Shown piece after piece: positions 10,062 to 19,316 of a DNA stretch of 64,000 nt. The stretch covers positions 18,084,361 through 18,148,360 of the forward strand of contig OZ029918.1 in the NCBI GenBank assembly GCA_964023275.1, in the 5' to 3' direction. This DNA comes from Norana najaformis (taxonomy: Eukaryota > Annelida > Clitellata > Crassiclitellata > Hormogastridae). Under the pieces are notes generated by a model, which was given only the letters and a program-made list of their open reading frames with translations, was not told where the DNA came from and did no database searches. Made by a program: the position numbers and the translations under genes. How positions within the stretch are numbered: position 1 is the stretch's first letter; every line of letters starts with the position of its first letter.

Positions 10062-10473
10062 TTGTGACGAATTGGGGCACCCGCGTTTGGCTTAGCCGGG
10101 TGGCCGAGGCGTTGGTCTGTCCGAAAACCCTACTAGGATGATCCACTACCAGCACCTACCTATTGCTAGTCCGCGAGATAATGCTCATGAGGTCCCCAAG
10201 AGACTGAACACCAAGTCGACAAAGGTCAATCACTTATTTTTATGCAACACTTTAACGACAACACTGCGATTTGCAGACGAACACTGATTATACGAAGGCA
10301 CTCACACATACACTTCCTACTTCTTCTCCCTCTTCTACACACGCTATCCCCTCCCTTATATAGTCCTGCGAGACCGAGGAGGGAAAGGCGAGACCCAGCC
10401 GGCCGACGAGACCGAGGGGTGAAGGCGAGACCCGACCCGCCGACGAGACCGAGAGGGAAGGCGTACCGCTACA
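10062..10473 (-). repeat. 3' LTR of the Gag-protease element
   Basis: About 411 bp, starting TGTAGC in minus orientation at 10473 and ending near 10062. It contains a TATA box (minus ACTATATAAGG, about 10354-10366) and an AATAA-type poly(A) signal near 10230. It is immediately preceded on the minus strand by a polypurine tract (TTTGGTGGGAGGAG). It differs from the other LTR by several substitutions and by an extra segment in the GC-rich part, so the insertion is not recent. Confidence 0.85.
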
Positions 10474-10664
10474 ACACTCCTCCCACCAAAGAGACCGAAA
10501 GTCCCCTTTTCGGAACCTAAAACAACCAAAGCAGCCTCCCTGCCAAGTCCCCACAAAAAGGTCAGATTCGCAAAACAAAACTAGCACAATAAAATAAACG
10601 GGTTCTGCCCAAAGTCCAACCATTCCACCGAACGGTCACGATTATTAATTACAGACAGTTTCAC

Positions 10665-10772
10665 TGTTCTCTTTCGCCGAGGTTGGTCTGGCAGCGCTTC
10701 TGGATAGTTTTCTTGAAGGGGCGCTATATAAGTGTTCTGTATAAATAAAAAATAAAATAAATAAAATACAAC
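10665..10772 (+). mobile_element. LINE 3' end inserted in the LTR element
   Basis: AGCGCTTCTGGATAGTTTTCTTGAAG followed by GGGCGCTATATAAGTGTTCTGTA and an A-rich (AATAAA)n tail. It matches the 3' end of the LINE at 15906-19316 and is severely 5'-truncated. It disrupts no recognised domain. Confidence 0.75.
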
Positions 10773-10951
10773 AATGGCCTTACGAAACAATCACAATCAT
10801 CCATCTAAACATAACGGACCGTTCAGGTCACTCGAGCAAACACTGCACTAATTAAGCACAAACGGCTTCATTATAACAGAACAGTTGCACCGAGCGGTTA
10901 TCAAAATGATCGAAACAAAAGGTTCACTCCTACCCATTTGGAGGCATGCCG

Positions 10952-11605
10952 CTAGTCCAACACAATGACGTCCCCGGCTTCCTCGAGCTCTTCTGCAGCA
11001 GCAGGGTACCAGAGGCGGACTTCCATCTGACGCCGAGGACGGACAGAACGATGTCTTCGGCAAATGCCCCGCATTACCCAATCAGGGCAGTGGGCCAATC
11101 GAGCCGTCAGAGTTTCGCGGAACTGGTCCCAATCGACTCGAAAGGCAGGTAGGCGGACACAGCAAGTGATCAGCAACGTCGTCTTCTGAGACTGAAAATG
11201 TACCCGGGCTGCGTTCACGTTCCGGCCGACTCGGCGGTATCGGCGCACGGAGAGCCTGGCCGGCCATCTCGAAACTGTTCGCACCCGTCGGCGGCGGAAG
11301 GTATCGGTCCTCTTCCGTTGGTGCGTTCGCAACTCCTTCACCGTTAGCGGGGGAGACGCTCGAGGCTGGGCGGTCGCGACGAAAGCGTTCGCGACGAAAG
11401 CGTCCGCAACAGACTGAAACGCGAAAAGATCTCCCTTGCGCAGGCCGGCGAGAATAGCGTCGACGGTGAAAGCGTCCGTAACAGGCGGAGCAGCGAAGAA
11501 ATCGTCTCCCTCCAGCTGGTCGGCGAGAATGGAGTCGTCCGCGACAGGCAGGTCCGGATCTGCTACCGCAAGATCATCGGTTTGCATCGAATCCAGGTAA
11601 TGCAA
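10952..11605 (-). CDS. Repeat-rich 3' ORF of the Gag-protease element, unknown function
   Basis: 217 codons in a frame different from gag-protease, overlapping its last 14 codons. The first 85 residues are acidic and Ala-rich with degenerate repeats (VADAFVANAFVATA-like). The rest is Arg-rich. I recognise no integrase or envelope domain. The related element at 43796-52501 has a repeat-rich Ala/Asp/Ser ORF in the same position (44724-45479), so the position is conserved even though the sequence is not obviously so. It could be accessory protein or drifting non-coding repeat. Confidence 0.4.
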   Translation of the reverse strand: MHYLDSMQTDDLAVADPDLPVADDSILADQLEGDDFFAAPPVTDAFTVDAILAGLRKGDLFAFQSVADAFVANAFVATAQPRASPPLTVKELRTHQRKRTDTFRRRRVRTVSRWPARLSVRRYRRVGRNVNAARVHFQSQKTTLLITCCVRLPAFRVDWDQFRETLTARLAHCPDWVMRGICRRHRSVRPRRQMEVRLWYPAAAEELEEAGDVIVLD

Positions 11606-12459
11606 TCATTGCTTACGGCGTGAGGGTCCAGAACACATGGAAAGAAATCCAATTCTCCGCGGCTCAGGCTTGCAGCTGGAGGATTCGCAACGAACGGAGC
11701 AACAGGAAGGTATATTTCTCCGTCGGTCGGGTTTTCAAGGAAAGTGTCGTCCTGTTCGTCGGCTTGGCGAATACGCGGTCCATGTTTCTGTCGGTGTCGG
11801 CGTTTCCTGTCGTTTGGAACGACGAATGTGGAACCACCTTCAGCTTCTGTAGGAGTCTCTGTTATCTCCTTCCCAATGACATCCGAGGCACCACTCTCAA
11901 CACCTCGAGGAGTCTCTGTTGCCTCCTTCACAATGGCGTCCATGGCGTCTTCTTCATCCCAAGGAGTCTCCGTTATCTCCTTCTTGAAGACAATAACTCG
12001 TCGGCACCACATAGAACCATTCCCCTTTGCAAGTGGAATGCGCTTACGGCCAACAAATAACGATTCCATGCCAAAACCCAAACGGCAACGGTGTTGTCGC
12101 AACCAATCCACGCCTAACATGGGCTCTAGAATCTGATCAGAAACCAGGAAGATGGTATCAATCTGGAACCCTGGCCGGATCCTAATCGGAACACATATCT
12201 CTCCCACGACATGGATCTCCGTTCCATAGGCTGCGTGCAGAACCCGTGTGCTGGGACGCAGTGCGAGGCCCTCCACAACAGAGAGTGGCACGAGGCTTAC
12301 CTTCGATCCGGTGTCGACCAGGCACATTTGCGACCGTCCATTGTTCAAGCCACGTATGTAGATTGCGTTATGGCTGGCCTCATTCAACGACCTCAGTCGA
12401 GTGGTGTGGTTGACGGTGGCGACTTCTTCCGACGACTGTTCCTCCGGACCATCCGCCAT
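11563..12459 (-). CDS. Retropepsin-like aspartic protease of the Gag-protease element
   Basis: 298 codons. Residues about 33-140 hold the fold: YIRGLNNGRSQMCLVDTGSKVSLVP, with the catalytic DTG in LVDTGSK, a flap-region YGTEIHVVGEI and the C-terminal ILEPMLGVDWLRQH signature. Downstream is a Lys/Glu/Thr-rich tail with repeated KEITETP-type units, ending at a stop where an RT would normally begin. It is in phase with the upstream Gag, so a Gag-Pro polyprotein is expected apart from intervening stops. Confidence 0.85.
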   Translation of the reverse strand: MADGPEEQSSEEVATVNHTTRLRSLNEASHNAIYIRGLNNGRSQMCLVDTGSKVSLVPLSVVEGLALRPSTRVLHAAYGTEIHVVGEICVPIRIRPGFQIDTIFLVSDQILEPMLGVDWLRQHRCRLGFGMESLFVGRKRIPLAKGNGSMWCRRVIVFKKEITETPWDEEDAMDAIVKEATETPRGVESGASDVIGKEITETPTEAEGGSTFVVPNDRKRRHRQKHGPRIRQADEQDDTFLENPTDGEIYLPVAPFVANPPAASLSRGELDFFPCVLDPHAVSNDCITWIRCKPMILR

Positions 12460-12498
12460 CGCCTCCTTGGTGCAGTTATGGAGCAGCCTGGGCTAACG

Positions 12499-12540
12499 GC
12501 ATCGGCGAGCGATGTGGCCTGTCCTCCCGCAGTTGTAGCA
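12499..12540 (-). pseudogene. Gag zinc knuckle (CX2CX4HX4C)
   Basis: Minus-strand CYNCGRTGHIARRC, a perfect retroviral-type CCHC knuckle that binds packaged RNA. It lies in the same frame as the Gag ORF 13206-12679 but after two stops, and a TAG follows it before the protease ORF. The frame is otherwise continuous. Confidence 0.85.
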
Positions 12541-12678
12541 GGTCACATACCGTCCTTGGTTCCACGACTGAGTCCTCGTATGATCATTGATTCGGTCGGC
12601 CTCCCCATCGGTTCTCTGGTTGTTTCGAAGCACCTCTAGTTGTCGGTCGATCTTTCGTTCCAGGTCCCGATGCTATTG

Positions 12679-13206
12679 CTATTGCGCTTTTCGTTGTGCC
12701 TTGAAGAATTGATCCAGTTGATTCTGTAGGGGCCCGTTTGGGTCGGCTTCTTGGATCCCACATACGCAGTTCAGTGGTCTCCATCGATTCTTAGCGTCTG
12801 CCATCCGTTGGTACGCCTCCAGCCGCAGCGCCATTCGGTACGCTTCTTCCAGTGTCCTTGGTTCCCGTTCCCGAACTTTCAACAACAGTTCCCGGTCCAG
12901 GATAGCTTCGAGAAATGTGTCTTGGGCGATAATCTCCGTTGTCTCATTGGAAGGCACCCGATAGGCGAACACAACCAACCTCCGAATGTCGTGCAGGAGA
13001 TCGCCCAAGTTATCATCAGCCCGTTGGCGTCTGCAGTACAGTTGCGCTTGGAAGGTCTCTGCTTGTCCCTCGCTCCCGTATTGTTGTCGCAACCTCTGCA
13101 TCAGCTCCTCGTACGTAACGTCTTGCCGAGCTCCAAAGTCCCACAGTAACTGTGTATCAGCCTTATCGAGAGCACAACTTAGAAAATCGACCTTGTTGGA
13201 GTTCAT
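12679..13206 (-). pseudogene. Gag capsid region
   Basis: 175 codons: DKADTQLLWDFGARQDVTYEEL, LRQQYGSEGQAETFQAQL, LGDLLHDIRRLVVFAYR and ETTEIIAQDTFLEAI, typical of Ty3/gypsy capsid. It ends at stop-Gln-stop produced by two tandem CAATAG hexamers near 12665-12680. The copy at 51678-52208 is clearly homologous. A frameshift separates it from the N-terminal Gag ORF. Confidence 0.85.
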
Positions 13207-13247
13207 CCACCCTTATATTTGGCACATACCCCGAATTGTGTCAGGAA

Positions 13248-13565
13248 TTATTCCAAAGATTCCGTTCCGTCGAACTTCCTCGGTTTCATCGGTGTCTTCT
13301 GGTAGATTGCATTTCTCAACAATGGTAGACTCGTGGCCGTTTCGCTCTCGCCTTGCATCGTTCTTCGTTTGCTGCCGCTCACTAACACCGGTCGTGAACT
13401 ATCAGAGTCCATGCTCTCCAGGAACTGGCTACGATTGAGCCTGAACACCTCCATTGCCACTTTTCGTGCACCGGGCGTCCAGCTACTTAGCTGGCAAGGC
13501 AACATGTCTGCAAGGTCCAGCAGTGCATAGGCAATAGTGTTGTCATCTTCCTCCGCGGCATCCAT
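13248..13565 (-). pseudogene. N-terminal Gag
   Basis: The open frame extends into the LTR, but the likely start is the ATG at 13565 (MDAAEEDDN), 40 bases after the primer-binding site. It contains AYALLDLADMLP and FLESMDSDS, then ends before the capsid frame (KPRKFDGTESLE). Equivalent N-terminal Gags (VYTVLDVVD, FLESMDFDGP) occur at about 33640-33932 and 52260-52501, so these three elements are one lineage. Confidence 0.75.
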
Positions 13566-13605
13566 ACTGAAATTGGTCCGGTCTCGACTTGAGTTGACTG
13601 GTACT

Positions 13606-13620
13606 CCACTTCTGGTACCA
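13606..13620 (-). promoter_or_regulatory. Primer-binding site, tRNA-Leu(UAA)-like
   Basis: Minus-strand TGGTACCAGAAGTGG, directly inside the 5' LTR. It is complementary to the 3' end expected for animal tRNA-Leu(UAA) with CCA added. The same site is at 33954-33969. Confidence 0.8.
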
Positions 13621-13621
13621 G

Positions 13622-13990
13622 TGGTAACGAATTGGGGCACCCGCGTTTGGCTTAGCCGGGTGGCCGAAGCATTGGTCTGTCTGTCCAAAAACTCTACCAG
13701 GATGACCCACTACCAGCGCCTACCTACTGCTAGTCCACGAGATAAGGCTTTTGAGGGCCCCAAGAGACTGAACACCAAGTCGACAAAGGTCAATCACTTT
13801 TATTTTTATGCAACACCTTAACGACAACACTGCGATTTGCAGACGAACACTGATTATATGAAGACACTCACACATACACTTCCTACTTCTTCTCCCTCTA
13901 TCCCCTCCATTATATAGTCCTACGAGACCGAGGAGGGGAAGGCGAGACCCGGCCGGCCGACGAGACCGAGGGGGAAGACGTAGTGCTACA
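13622..13990 (-). repeat. 5' LTR of the Gag-protease element
   Basis: About 369 bp. In minus orientation it starts TGTAGCACTACG at 13990 and ends at the primer-binding site. A TATA box (GACTATATAATGG, near 13908-13920) is retained. It is shorter than the 3' LTR by about 40 bp in the GC-rich repeat region. Confidence 0.85.
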
Positions 13991-15063
13991 GTATTACTTT
14001 AGCAACATTTATATAAACATAGACAATGCCAGTAGCAAAACTACAATTAACAGATGCAAATGCCTTAATGTTTCAATGACGCCTATTGAAGATGTTAAAG
14101 ACATACCAAGCAAAGATTCACATTTTCTACAGCTGTCCAAAATATTATATGCCAATACGGGGCCAATATTAACATGGTAATCATAAAATTTGCGCAAGTT
14201 TCCCTCTGTCTCTGGTTTTGATGCCCTCTGTTATAAATAAATTAATTGTTACAGAATTTCCACTAGTCAGCATTGCCTTAATAATCTTCCAAATCTTACC
14301 AAAGTCATATATACATTTAAGAAATTTGTCTTCATAATACATTTGTTCTGTTTCATTTCTAATCTGTTGAAATTTATTTCTGTATTTAACAAAAATCCCT
14401 GTGTTGATTTAAATAGGCATTTCATTCATCCACCATCATCCATCTCTAGCCTCCCTAGCTATTACTCCTCAGTATTCCATTCAAAACTGGTCTCACCTTT
14501 TTAAGAAATTCCACCCAGATCAATCGAATCCGCTGCCTTCCCATTTACGTCAACTTAAACACAGTCTAACAGCTCCTCTCCCGTTATCTCTGGTCTTCTG
14601 GCAACCGGACTTAGTTGTTGACATGGCATCTTTGGACAACTCCACTGACTTCACACAGTGTTAGCAAATAAGGTGGTGCTCTGCACTTAGCTTTTAATTA
14701 ATGCTTTAGAAATTTTGAGTTTACGATTGCAATTACGATTAAATTTTATCTGATCAGGATTTGTGGGACATGGAGCAGATATTACATTTCCAAAATCATA
14801 CTTGTTTTCAACATGGTTGAAGGGAGAATAGCTATGAAACTCTGTTTACAGTACCAATACGACTCGAGAGAATTTAAGTTGGAGCAAAATAAGTAATATC
14901 AAGATCCAAACATCTGTATGTGCTAACAAAACAGTAAACAGTAAGAACAACACTGAGATGAAAAATCCATCATAACATCAAGAAGAAAAGAGGAATGGCA
15001 TTGAATGAGGTTTAACATAATATTACACGTATCAGTTAGATATGTCACAGATTCCAAAGATTC
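13991..15063. other. Non-coding gap with a degraded LINE 3' end
   Basis: No gene is supported. Bases about 14640-14745 look like a diverged plus-strand LINE 3' end (GCTCTGCACTTAGCTTTT, GCTTTAGAAATTTTGAG, then an (ATTACG)n-like tail). The remainder is AT-rich. Confidence 0.5.
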
Positions 15064-15683
15064 TTAGAGCTTGTGAAGCTCCTTCAGGGTATTAATACAT
15101 ATTGGTTTCTCACCGGCTGATGAAATTCTTCTTACACACACATATCCTCCAGACGTCCAAGTGCCATTGATTTTCTTTTTCTTCAGAAACTGACAAGTCT
15201 CAGTGAAGCTTTGTGCATTTGTCTTTCTCAGATGTTCATTGACAAAGAGTGGGACTTTGGCATTATTTCCAGAGTAGAGGGCTCCAAGCTTTTTATATGC
15301 ATTTGTATACATCTCTGGTACAGCACGGTGTGAATCTCATGACGATGGGCTGATATTTGTTGTTTCTACCCCGGGGAAGCTGATGCATGAAGGAGATGTC
15401 ATTTGGGTTAACAGCAATGTTAACAGTTAAGTCTATCATTACAGAACTTGGTAGTGAGTTCCTCAGTACGGTAATGACTTTCAAAACCCAGACAGTTAGG
15501 TATGATATCTGAATGCAAAGTAGTTGTAGCTATATCAAATGGGGTTTCTGGAATTCTGTGAAGTACAAGGTTACCTAGGCGGGAATGATCCTCTGCCAAT
15601 TCCATCTGCACCTTTAACTCTGAATTTTCTTTATGTAGATCATCTTTCTTTACACAGTACAGTTGTGTCATGTTTTCAAGCAA
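15064..15683 (-). pseudogene. ORF1/FP25-like RNA-binding protein remnant
   Basis: Three overlapping minus-strand frames form one protein split by two frameshifts. 15683-15420 has a coiled-coil-like KKDDLHKENSELKVQMELAED, then NLVLHRIPETPFD, an L1-ORF1/RRM-type strand. 15484-15293 has QLPRGRNNKYQPIVMRFTPCCTRDVYK. 15312-15064 has VPLFVNEHLRKTNAQ, FLKKKKINGTWTSGGYVCVRR. The order coiled coil, NLVI..GIPE, INEHLT, TWTxxGxVxVR is that of the FP25/L1-type ORF1 proteins of invertebrate LINEs. No matching ORF2 lies next to it on this strand, so it may be an orphan ORF1 or a domesticated relative that decayed. Confidence 0.7.
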
Positions 15684-15905
15684 TCCAGTGACTAATTTCT
15701 TTACCAGGATTTTGACTATCAGTTAGTGTAGATGTGAATGTTGACAATTAAGCTGTGCGCATTTGTTCTACAGTTGATGTTAGATGTGTACTAAGACAAG
15801 AAACCAATGCCTGTATGCTGTGTACAGCACATTTGTGTGACACTGGACCAGGCATTTACCTTCTTTGCACATGCAAAGACAGTATGTCAAATATGCTTTT
15901 ATCAT
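15684..15905. other. Non-coding; last 65 bp repeated at 23095-23160
   Basis: The segment 15840-15905 recurs at 23095-23160 with about five mismatches. The match stops exactly where the LINE 5' sequence begins (about 15906), which helps place the LINE insertion point. Confidence 0.6.
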
Positions 15906-16108
15906 ATGACGTCATGTTTGCGCTTCGGCGTGTTGTTGCCGACCCGTTTGTATTTGAATTTTCATCGGATTTTCGTCAACTTCGGGCGTTTTTTGTGTTT
16001 TCTGTTGGATTATACCTACGCTATCTAACTTGTGGATTACTACGGCTTGTTTGTTCTTGGGTTAACGAGCGTAAGTTATCTTAATTTTGTTTGAATTAAG
16101 TTGACAAG

Positions 16109-17407
16109 ATGGCCGCTTCTTCCCCAACTCCTCCGACTCGTGTGTACACTTCCGCTGAGCTACGTACCTACAATCAACCCGCTCTCACCATTCGACGTTC
16201 CTTACATAAGACTCTATTCAAGCTTCATCTATGGCGACCGGCATCTTCACGGCCTGGATTATCATCTCCCTCCTGCCAATCTCAGCCTACACCATTGGAC
16301 TCTGCTCCGTCGCCTACCTCTCGGCTGCCCTCAGACCTGGGTGGCAGTGATGGACTTAGACTTGGGACACTGAACGCTCGGTCACTGGGAAATAAGTTTA
16401 TGGAGATCGCCAACTCTATCTCTCAGCATAATCTGGATATTCTCGTCGTCACGGAGTCTTGGCACTCCTCTTTCTCTGATGTTCCGGTTCGACGTGCTGC
16501 TCCTCCGGGCTACCTATTCCTCGATGCTCCTCGCCCGGTTGATCCCTCACGTGATTCGCATCCTCTTGCGCAAAATCATGGTGGCACTGTTGTCTACCAT
16601 CGAGAACATTTTCAGGTCAAAAAGATCCCTCTTCCTCTCCCTGTTTCCACGTTCGAAGCATTATGCCTCTCCTGCGCCACGACTCATGGTCCAGTCACCG
16701 TTCTTGCCCTCTACCGGCCAGGCTCCTCTCCTGTTACGTCGACCTTCTACACCGAGTTCTCCTCGCTTCTGGAAGTCTTCGCCACCTTCAACTGCCAGCT
16801 AATCATAACTGGGGACCTGAACATTCACCTCGAGAACCCAGATCTTCCAGAGTCTGTCCGCTTCAACGATCTGCTTTTCCAATTTGGCTTCATTCAGCAT
16901 GTCGCTGAATCTACTCATGTGCTGGGAGGCTGGCTTGATGTCATTATCACCCGTGATGACTGTAGCATCTCAGATGTTATAGTAGAACCTCCAGCTCTCT
17001 CAGACCATGGACTTCTTCTATACAAGGTTCCTTTTCTATGTACCCAGCCAACATACGCGCTTCGGCTTGTACGTGGTTGGAACAACTTGGACCGTGAGGC
17101 ATTCCGTGCTGGTCTGAACAATAGTCCTCTCTGCGGAGACCTCTCCTCCCTTGCTGGCCGCTCGTCTGAAGAGCTCTTTGCTCTCTTTGACTCTTCAGTT
17201 CGCCTCCACATCGATGACCTCCTTCCGCTTCGTCCGCAGCGGGCCCGTCGGAGACCGTTAGCACCTTGGTTTGACCGATCCTGCCGTACTTTACGTCGTG
17301 ATGTCAGGCGGCACGAGCGAAGGTATCAACGAACACGTGATCCTGCCGATCGTCTCGACTGGATCCACCATCTTTGCTTAATGCACCGGGAGTTTCGAGC
17401 CAAATAA
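16109..17407 (+). CDS. ORF2 part 1: APE-type endonuclease
   Basis: 432 codons from an ATG in ACAAGATGG context. After a Pro/Ser-rich N-terminus, the endonuclease spans about residues 84-310: N89 in LNARSLGNK, E116 in TESW, GDLN at 235-238 and SDH at 298-300. A basic linker follows with ARRRPLAPWFDRSCRTLRRDVRRHERR and ends HREFRAK-stop. The TAA is immediately followed by an in-frame ATG, so the RT is in the same frame. The endonuclease nicks target DNA for target-primed reverse transcription. Confidence 0.9.
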   Translation: MAASSPTPPTRVYTSAELRTYNQPALTIRRSLHKTLFKLHLWRPASSRPGLSSPSCQSQPTPLDSAPSPTSRLPSDLGGSDGLRLGTLNARSLGNKFMEIANSISQHNLDILVVTESWHSSFSDVPVRRAAPPGYLFLDAPRPVDPSRDSHPLAQNHGGTVVYHREHFQVKKIPLPLPVSTFEALCLSCATTHGPVTVLALYRPGSSPVTSTFYTEFSSLLEVFATFNCQLIITGDLNIHLENPDLPESVRFNDLLFQFGFIQHVAESTHVLGGWLDVIITRDDCSISDVIVEPPALSDHGLLLYKVPFLCTQPTYALRLVRGWNNLDREAFRAGLNNSPLCGDLSSLAGRSSEELFALFDSSVRLHIDDLLPLRPQRARRRPLAPWFDRSCRTLRRDVRRHERRYQRTRDPADRLDWIHHLCLMHREFRAK

Positions 17408-19249
17408 ATGGCATACTGGGAGTCATTGATTGAACGGGAGAGGAGCAATCCGCGTCGGCTCTGGTCTTCGCTCTCCGGTGTCCTCGGCCGTTCTACCGCT
17501 TCTAACTCTCCGGCCCAGCCTCCGTTCACAGCGAATGACTACCTCGACTACATGCGCGGGAAGATCGACTCGATCCGCCAATCCACTGATGGTTCTCCTC
17601 CTCCTTCCTTTCCTCCTACGTCATCTAGGCTTTCATGCTGGAAGGCTCTGCCTTTGGACGTCCTTCGTCGGCTCCTGCTGGAGTCACCTGCTAAGTCCTG
17701 TGAACTGGACTTATTACCACCATTTTTAATCAAGGATTTTATAGATGACTTAATTCTGTTCTTACACTTGCTATGTAATACCTACCTGGGTCAGGGTTCA
17801 CTCCCGGCTTCTCACAAACGTGCTGTAGTCTTTCCCTCTCTCAAGCGCCAGGGACTTGACCCCAATGATATCTCTAACTACCGACCTATCTCTAACCTTT
17901 CCTTCCTCTCTAAGCTTCTTGAAAGATGTGTGTCCGTCCAACTGGTCGACTACCTTGACTCTAACTCCCTCATGCATCCTCTTCAATCTGGATTTAGGAA
18001 GTTCCACTCTACTGAATCACTTATTACACGTCTCCTGGCTGACGTCTTTGGAGCTTTTGACCGTGGACATGTTACTCTTCTTGCCCTCTATGATGTTAGT
18101 GCTGCTTTTGACACTGTGGATCACTCTATCCTTTTGGAGCGTCTAGAAAAATCTTTTGGCATTACTGATACGGCCCTTCTTTGGTTTCAGTCTTTCCTCT
18201 CAGACCGCTCTCATTCTGTTATCTTTGGGCCTACACGTTCCGCCTGGTCCCTTATACCTTTTGGCCTTCCTCAGGGTTCTGTTCTGGCATCTCTCCTCTA
18301 CATTCTGTACACTGCCGACCTGGCACGGGTTCTCCTTCCTATGGGTGTTGCTGTCCATCAGTATGCAGACGACACTCGGGCCTTCGTTCATGGCCCAGCG
18401 GAAGCAGCTTCCTCTCTGGTTGAGAGTATTCTTGACGCAACATCTGCCCTTGGTCTCTGGATGTCCTCTAATCGCCTCCGACTGAACTCTGCTATGACCC
18501 AGTTCATCTGGCTTGGTGGTCGTGCTCAGCTGGCAAAGACTGATTCATCATCCTTACGCCAGAGGTTTCCGGACATTCTATTCTGTTCCAAAGTCCGTGA
18601 TCTTGGGGTTGTTCTGGACCGGGAACTCTCCTTGACCGATCATGTTAACAGTGTCTCCCGTTCATGCTTTTACCACCTTCGTCAGCTTCGTACCATCCAC
18701 TGTTCCCTCTCCTTTCATGCCGTTACTACTCTAATTCATGCCCTTATCTGCACTAGGGTGGACTTTGGTAACGCTATCTTTGCTGGACTCTCACTTGCCA
18801 ATATTTCCAAGCTTCAATCTGTTCTCAATGCTTCTGCCCGTCTTATTGGAGGCGTCCCCAGGTATGGCCATATAACTTCCTTTATACGGGACACTCTACA
18901 CTGGCTTCCCATTCAGCAGCGTGTCCAGTTCAAGATCCTAACGCTTATGCGTAATTGTCTCGTTGGCTCTGCTCCATCATATCTTAGGGACTTCTGCATT
19001 TCGGTCTCCTTGGTTCCAGGCAGTAGCACTCTCCGGTCGGCCTCCCTTGGACTTCTGACTGTCCCTCGTATGCGCACTGCTACAGCGCAGTCTAGAAGCT
19101 TTGCCTATGTTGGACCCAATAGCTGGAATCGCCTTTCCCGAGCGCTCCGGCTAATATTCCTCAGTTTGTCTCTTCCGCAGTTTCGCAAGCGCCTGAAGTC
19201 TGTATTATTTGCCAGTGGTCTCACTGGTTCGAGTCGGGAGCGCTTCTGA
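17408..19249 (+). CDS. ORF2 part 2: reverse transcriptase and C-terminal domain
   Basis: 613 codons, in phase with 16109-17407. It starts MAYWESLIERERSNPRRLW, which is normally internal in CR1-group ORF2. RT motifs: ISNYRPISNLSFLSKLLERC (155-174), LYDVSAAFDTVDHSILL (227-243), GLPQGSVLASLLY (286-298), YADD at 319-322, then MSSNRLRLNSAMTQ and LGVVLDRELSLTDHVN. The C-terminal part has RVDFGNAIFAGLS, LHWLPIQQRVQFKI and SRSFAYVGPNSWN. The catalytic Asps are intact. The only visible lesion in the protein is the upstream TAA. Confidence 0.92.
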   Translation: MAYWESLIERERSNPRRLWSSLSGVLGRSTASNSPAQPPFTANDYLDYMRGKIDSIRQSTDGSPPPSFPPTSSRLSCWKALPLDVLRRLLLESPAKSCELDLLPPFLIKDFIDDLILFLHLLCNTYLGQGSLPASHKRAVVFPSLKRQGLDPNDISNYRPISNLSFLSKLLERCVSVQLVDYLDSNSLMHPLQSGFRKFHSTESLITRLLADVFGAFDRGHVTLLALYDVSAAFDTVDHSILLERLEKSFGITDTALLWFQSFLSDRSHSVIFGPTRSAWSLIPFGLPQGSVLASLLYILYTADLARVLLPMGVAVHQYADDTRAFVHGPAEAASSLVESILDATSALGLWMSSNRLRLNSAMTQFIWLGGRAQLAKTDSSSLRQRFPDILFCSKVRDLGVVLDRELSLTDHVNSVSRSCFYHLRQLRTIHCSLSFHAVTTLIHALICTRVDFGNAIFAGLSLANISKLQSVLNASARLIGGVPRYGHITSFIRDTLHWLPIQQRVQFKILTLMRNCLVGSAPSYLRDFCISVSLVPGSSTLRSASLGLLTVPRMRTATAQSRSFAYVGPNSWNRLSRALRLIFLSLSLPQFRKRLKSVLFASGLTGSSRERF

Positions 19250-19316
19250 TGAGTCTATTCTTGAAGTGGCGCTTTATAAATGTCAGATTACAATTACAAT
19301 TACAAATTACAATTAG

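Larger units (their letters stand above)
10062..13990 (-). mobile_element. Non-autonomous LTR retrotransposon with Gag and protease only
   Basis: Two related LTRs (10062-10473 and 13622-13990) in direct orientation bound about 3.1 kb. On the minus strand the order is LTR, primer-binding site (13606-13620), gag (13565 to about 12490), zinc knuckle, aspartic protease (to 11563), repeat-rich ORF (11605-10952), polypurine tract (next to 10474) and LTR. No RT, RNase H or integrase sequence is present between protease and 3' LTR, in contrast to the related element at 43796-52501. It is therefore probably a deletion derivative mobilised in trans. A LINE 3' end is inserted near 10665-10770. The flanks (GGCAT, GTATT) do not give a perfect target duplication. 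Confidence 0.85.
15906..19316 (+). mobile_element. Nearly intact full-length CR1/L2-like LINE
   Basis: A 3.4-kb element: 5' UTR (about 15906-16108), ORF2 (16109-19249) interrupted by one TAA, and a 3' end TCTTGAAGTGGCGCTTTATAAAT (about 19260-19283) with an (ATTACA)n tail ending near 19316. All endonuclease and RT motifs are present. It has no obvious separate ORF1. Related 3' ends occur at 10665-10772, 22905-23000 (minus) and 36340-36410, and a near-identical RT piece at 35055-35270. Confidence 0.9.

Noticed and set aside
10085..10125. tRNA-Leu/Ser gene inside the LTR (GGTGGCCGAGGCGTTGG)
   Set aside because: It resembles a D-arm only. No T-arm, anticodon or acceptor stem follows, and it occurs in both LTR copies as part of the element.
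11620..12136. Plus-strand frames of 130-146 codons across the LTR element
   Set aside because: They are antisense shadows of the protease ORF and have no recognisable motif.
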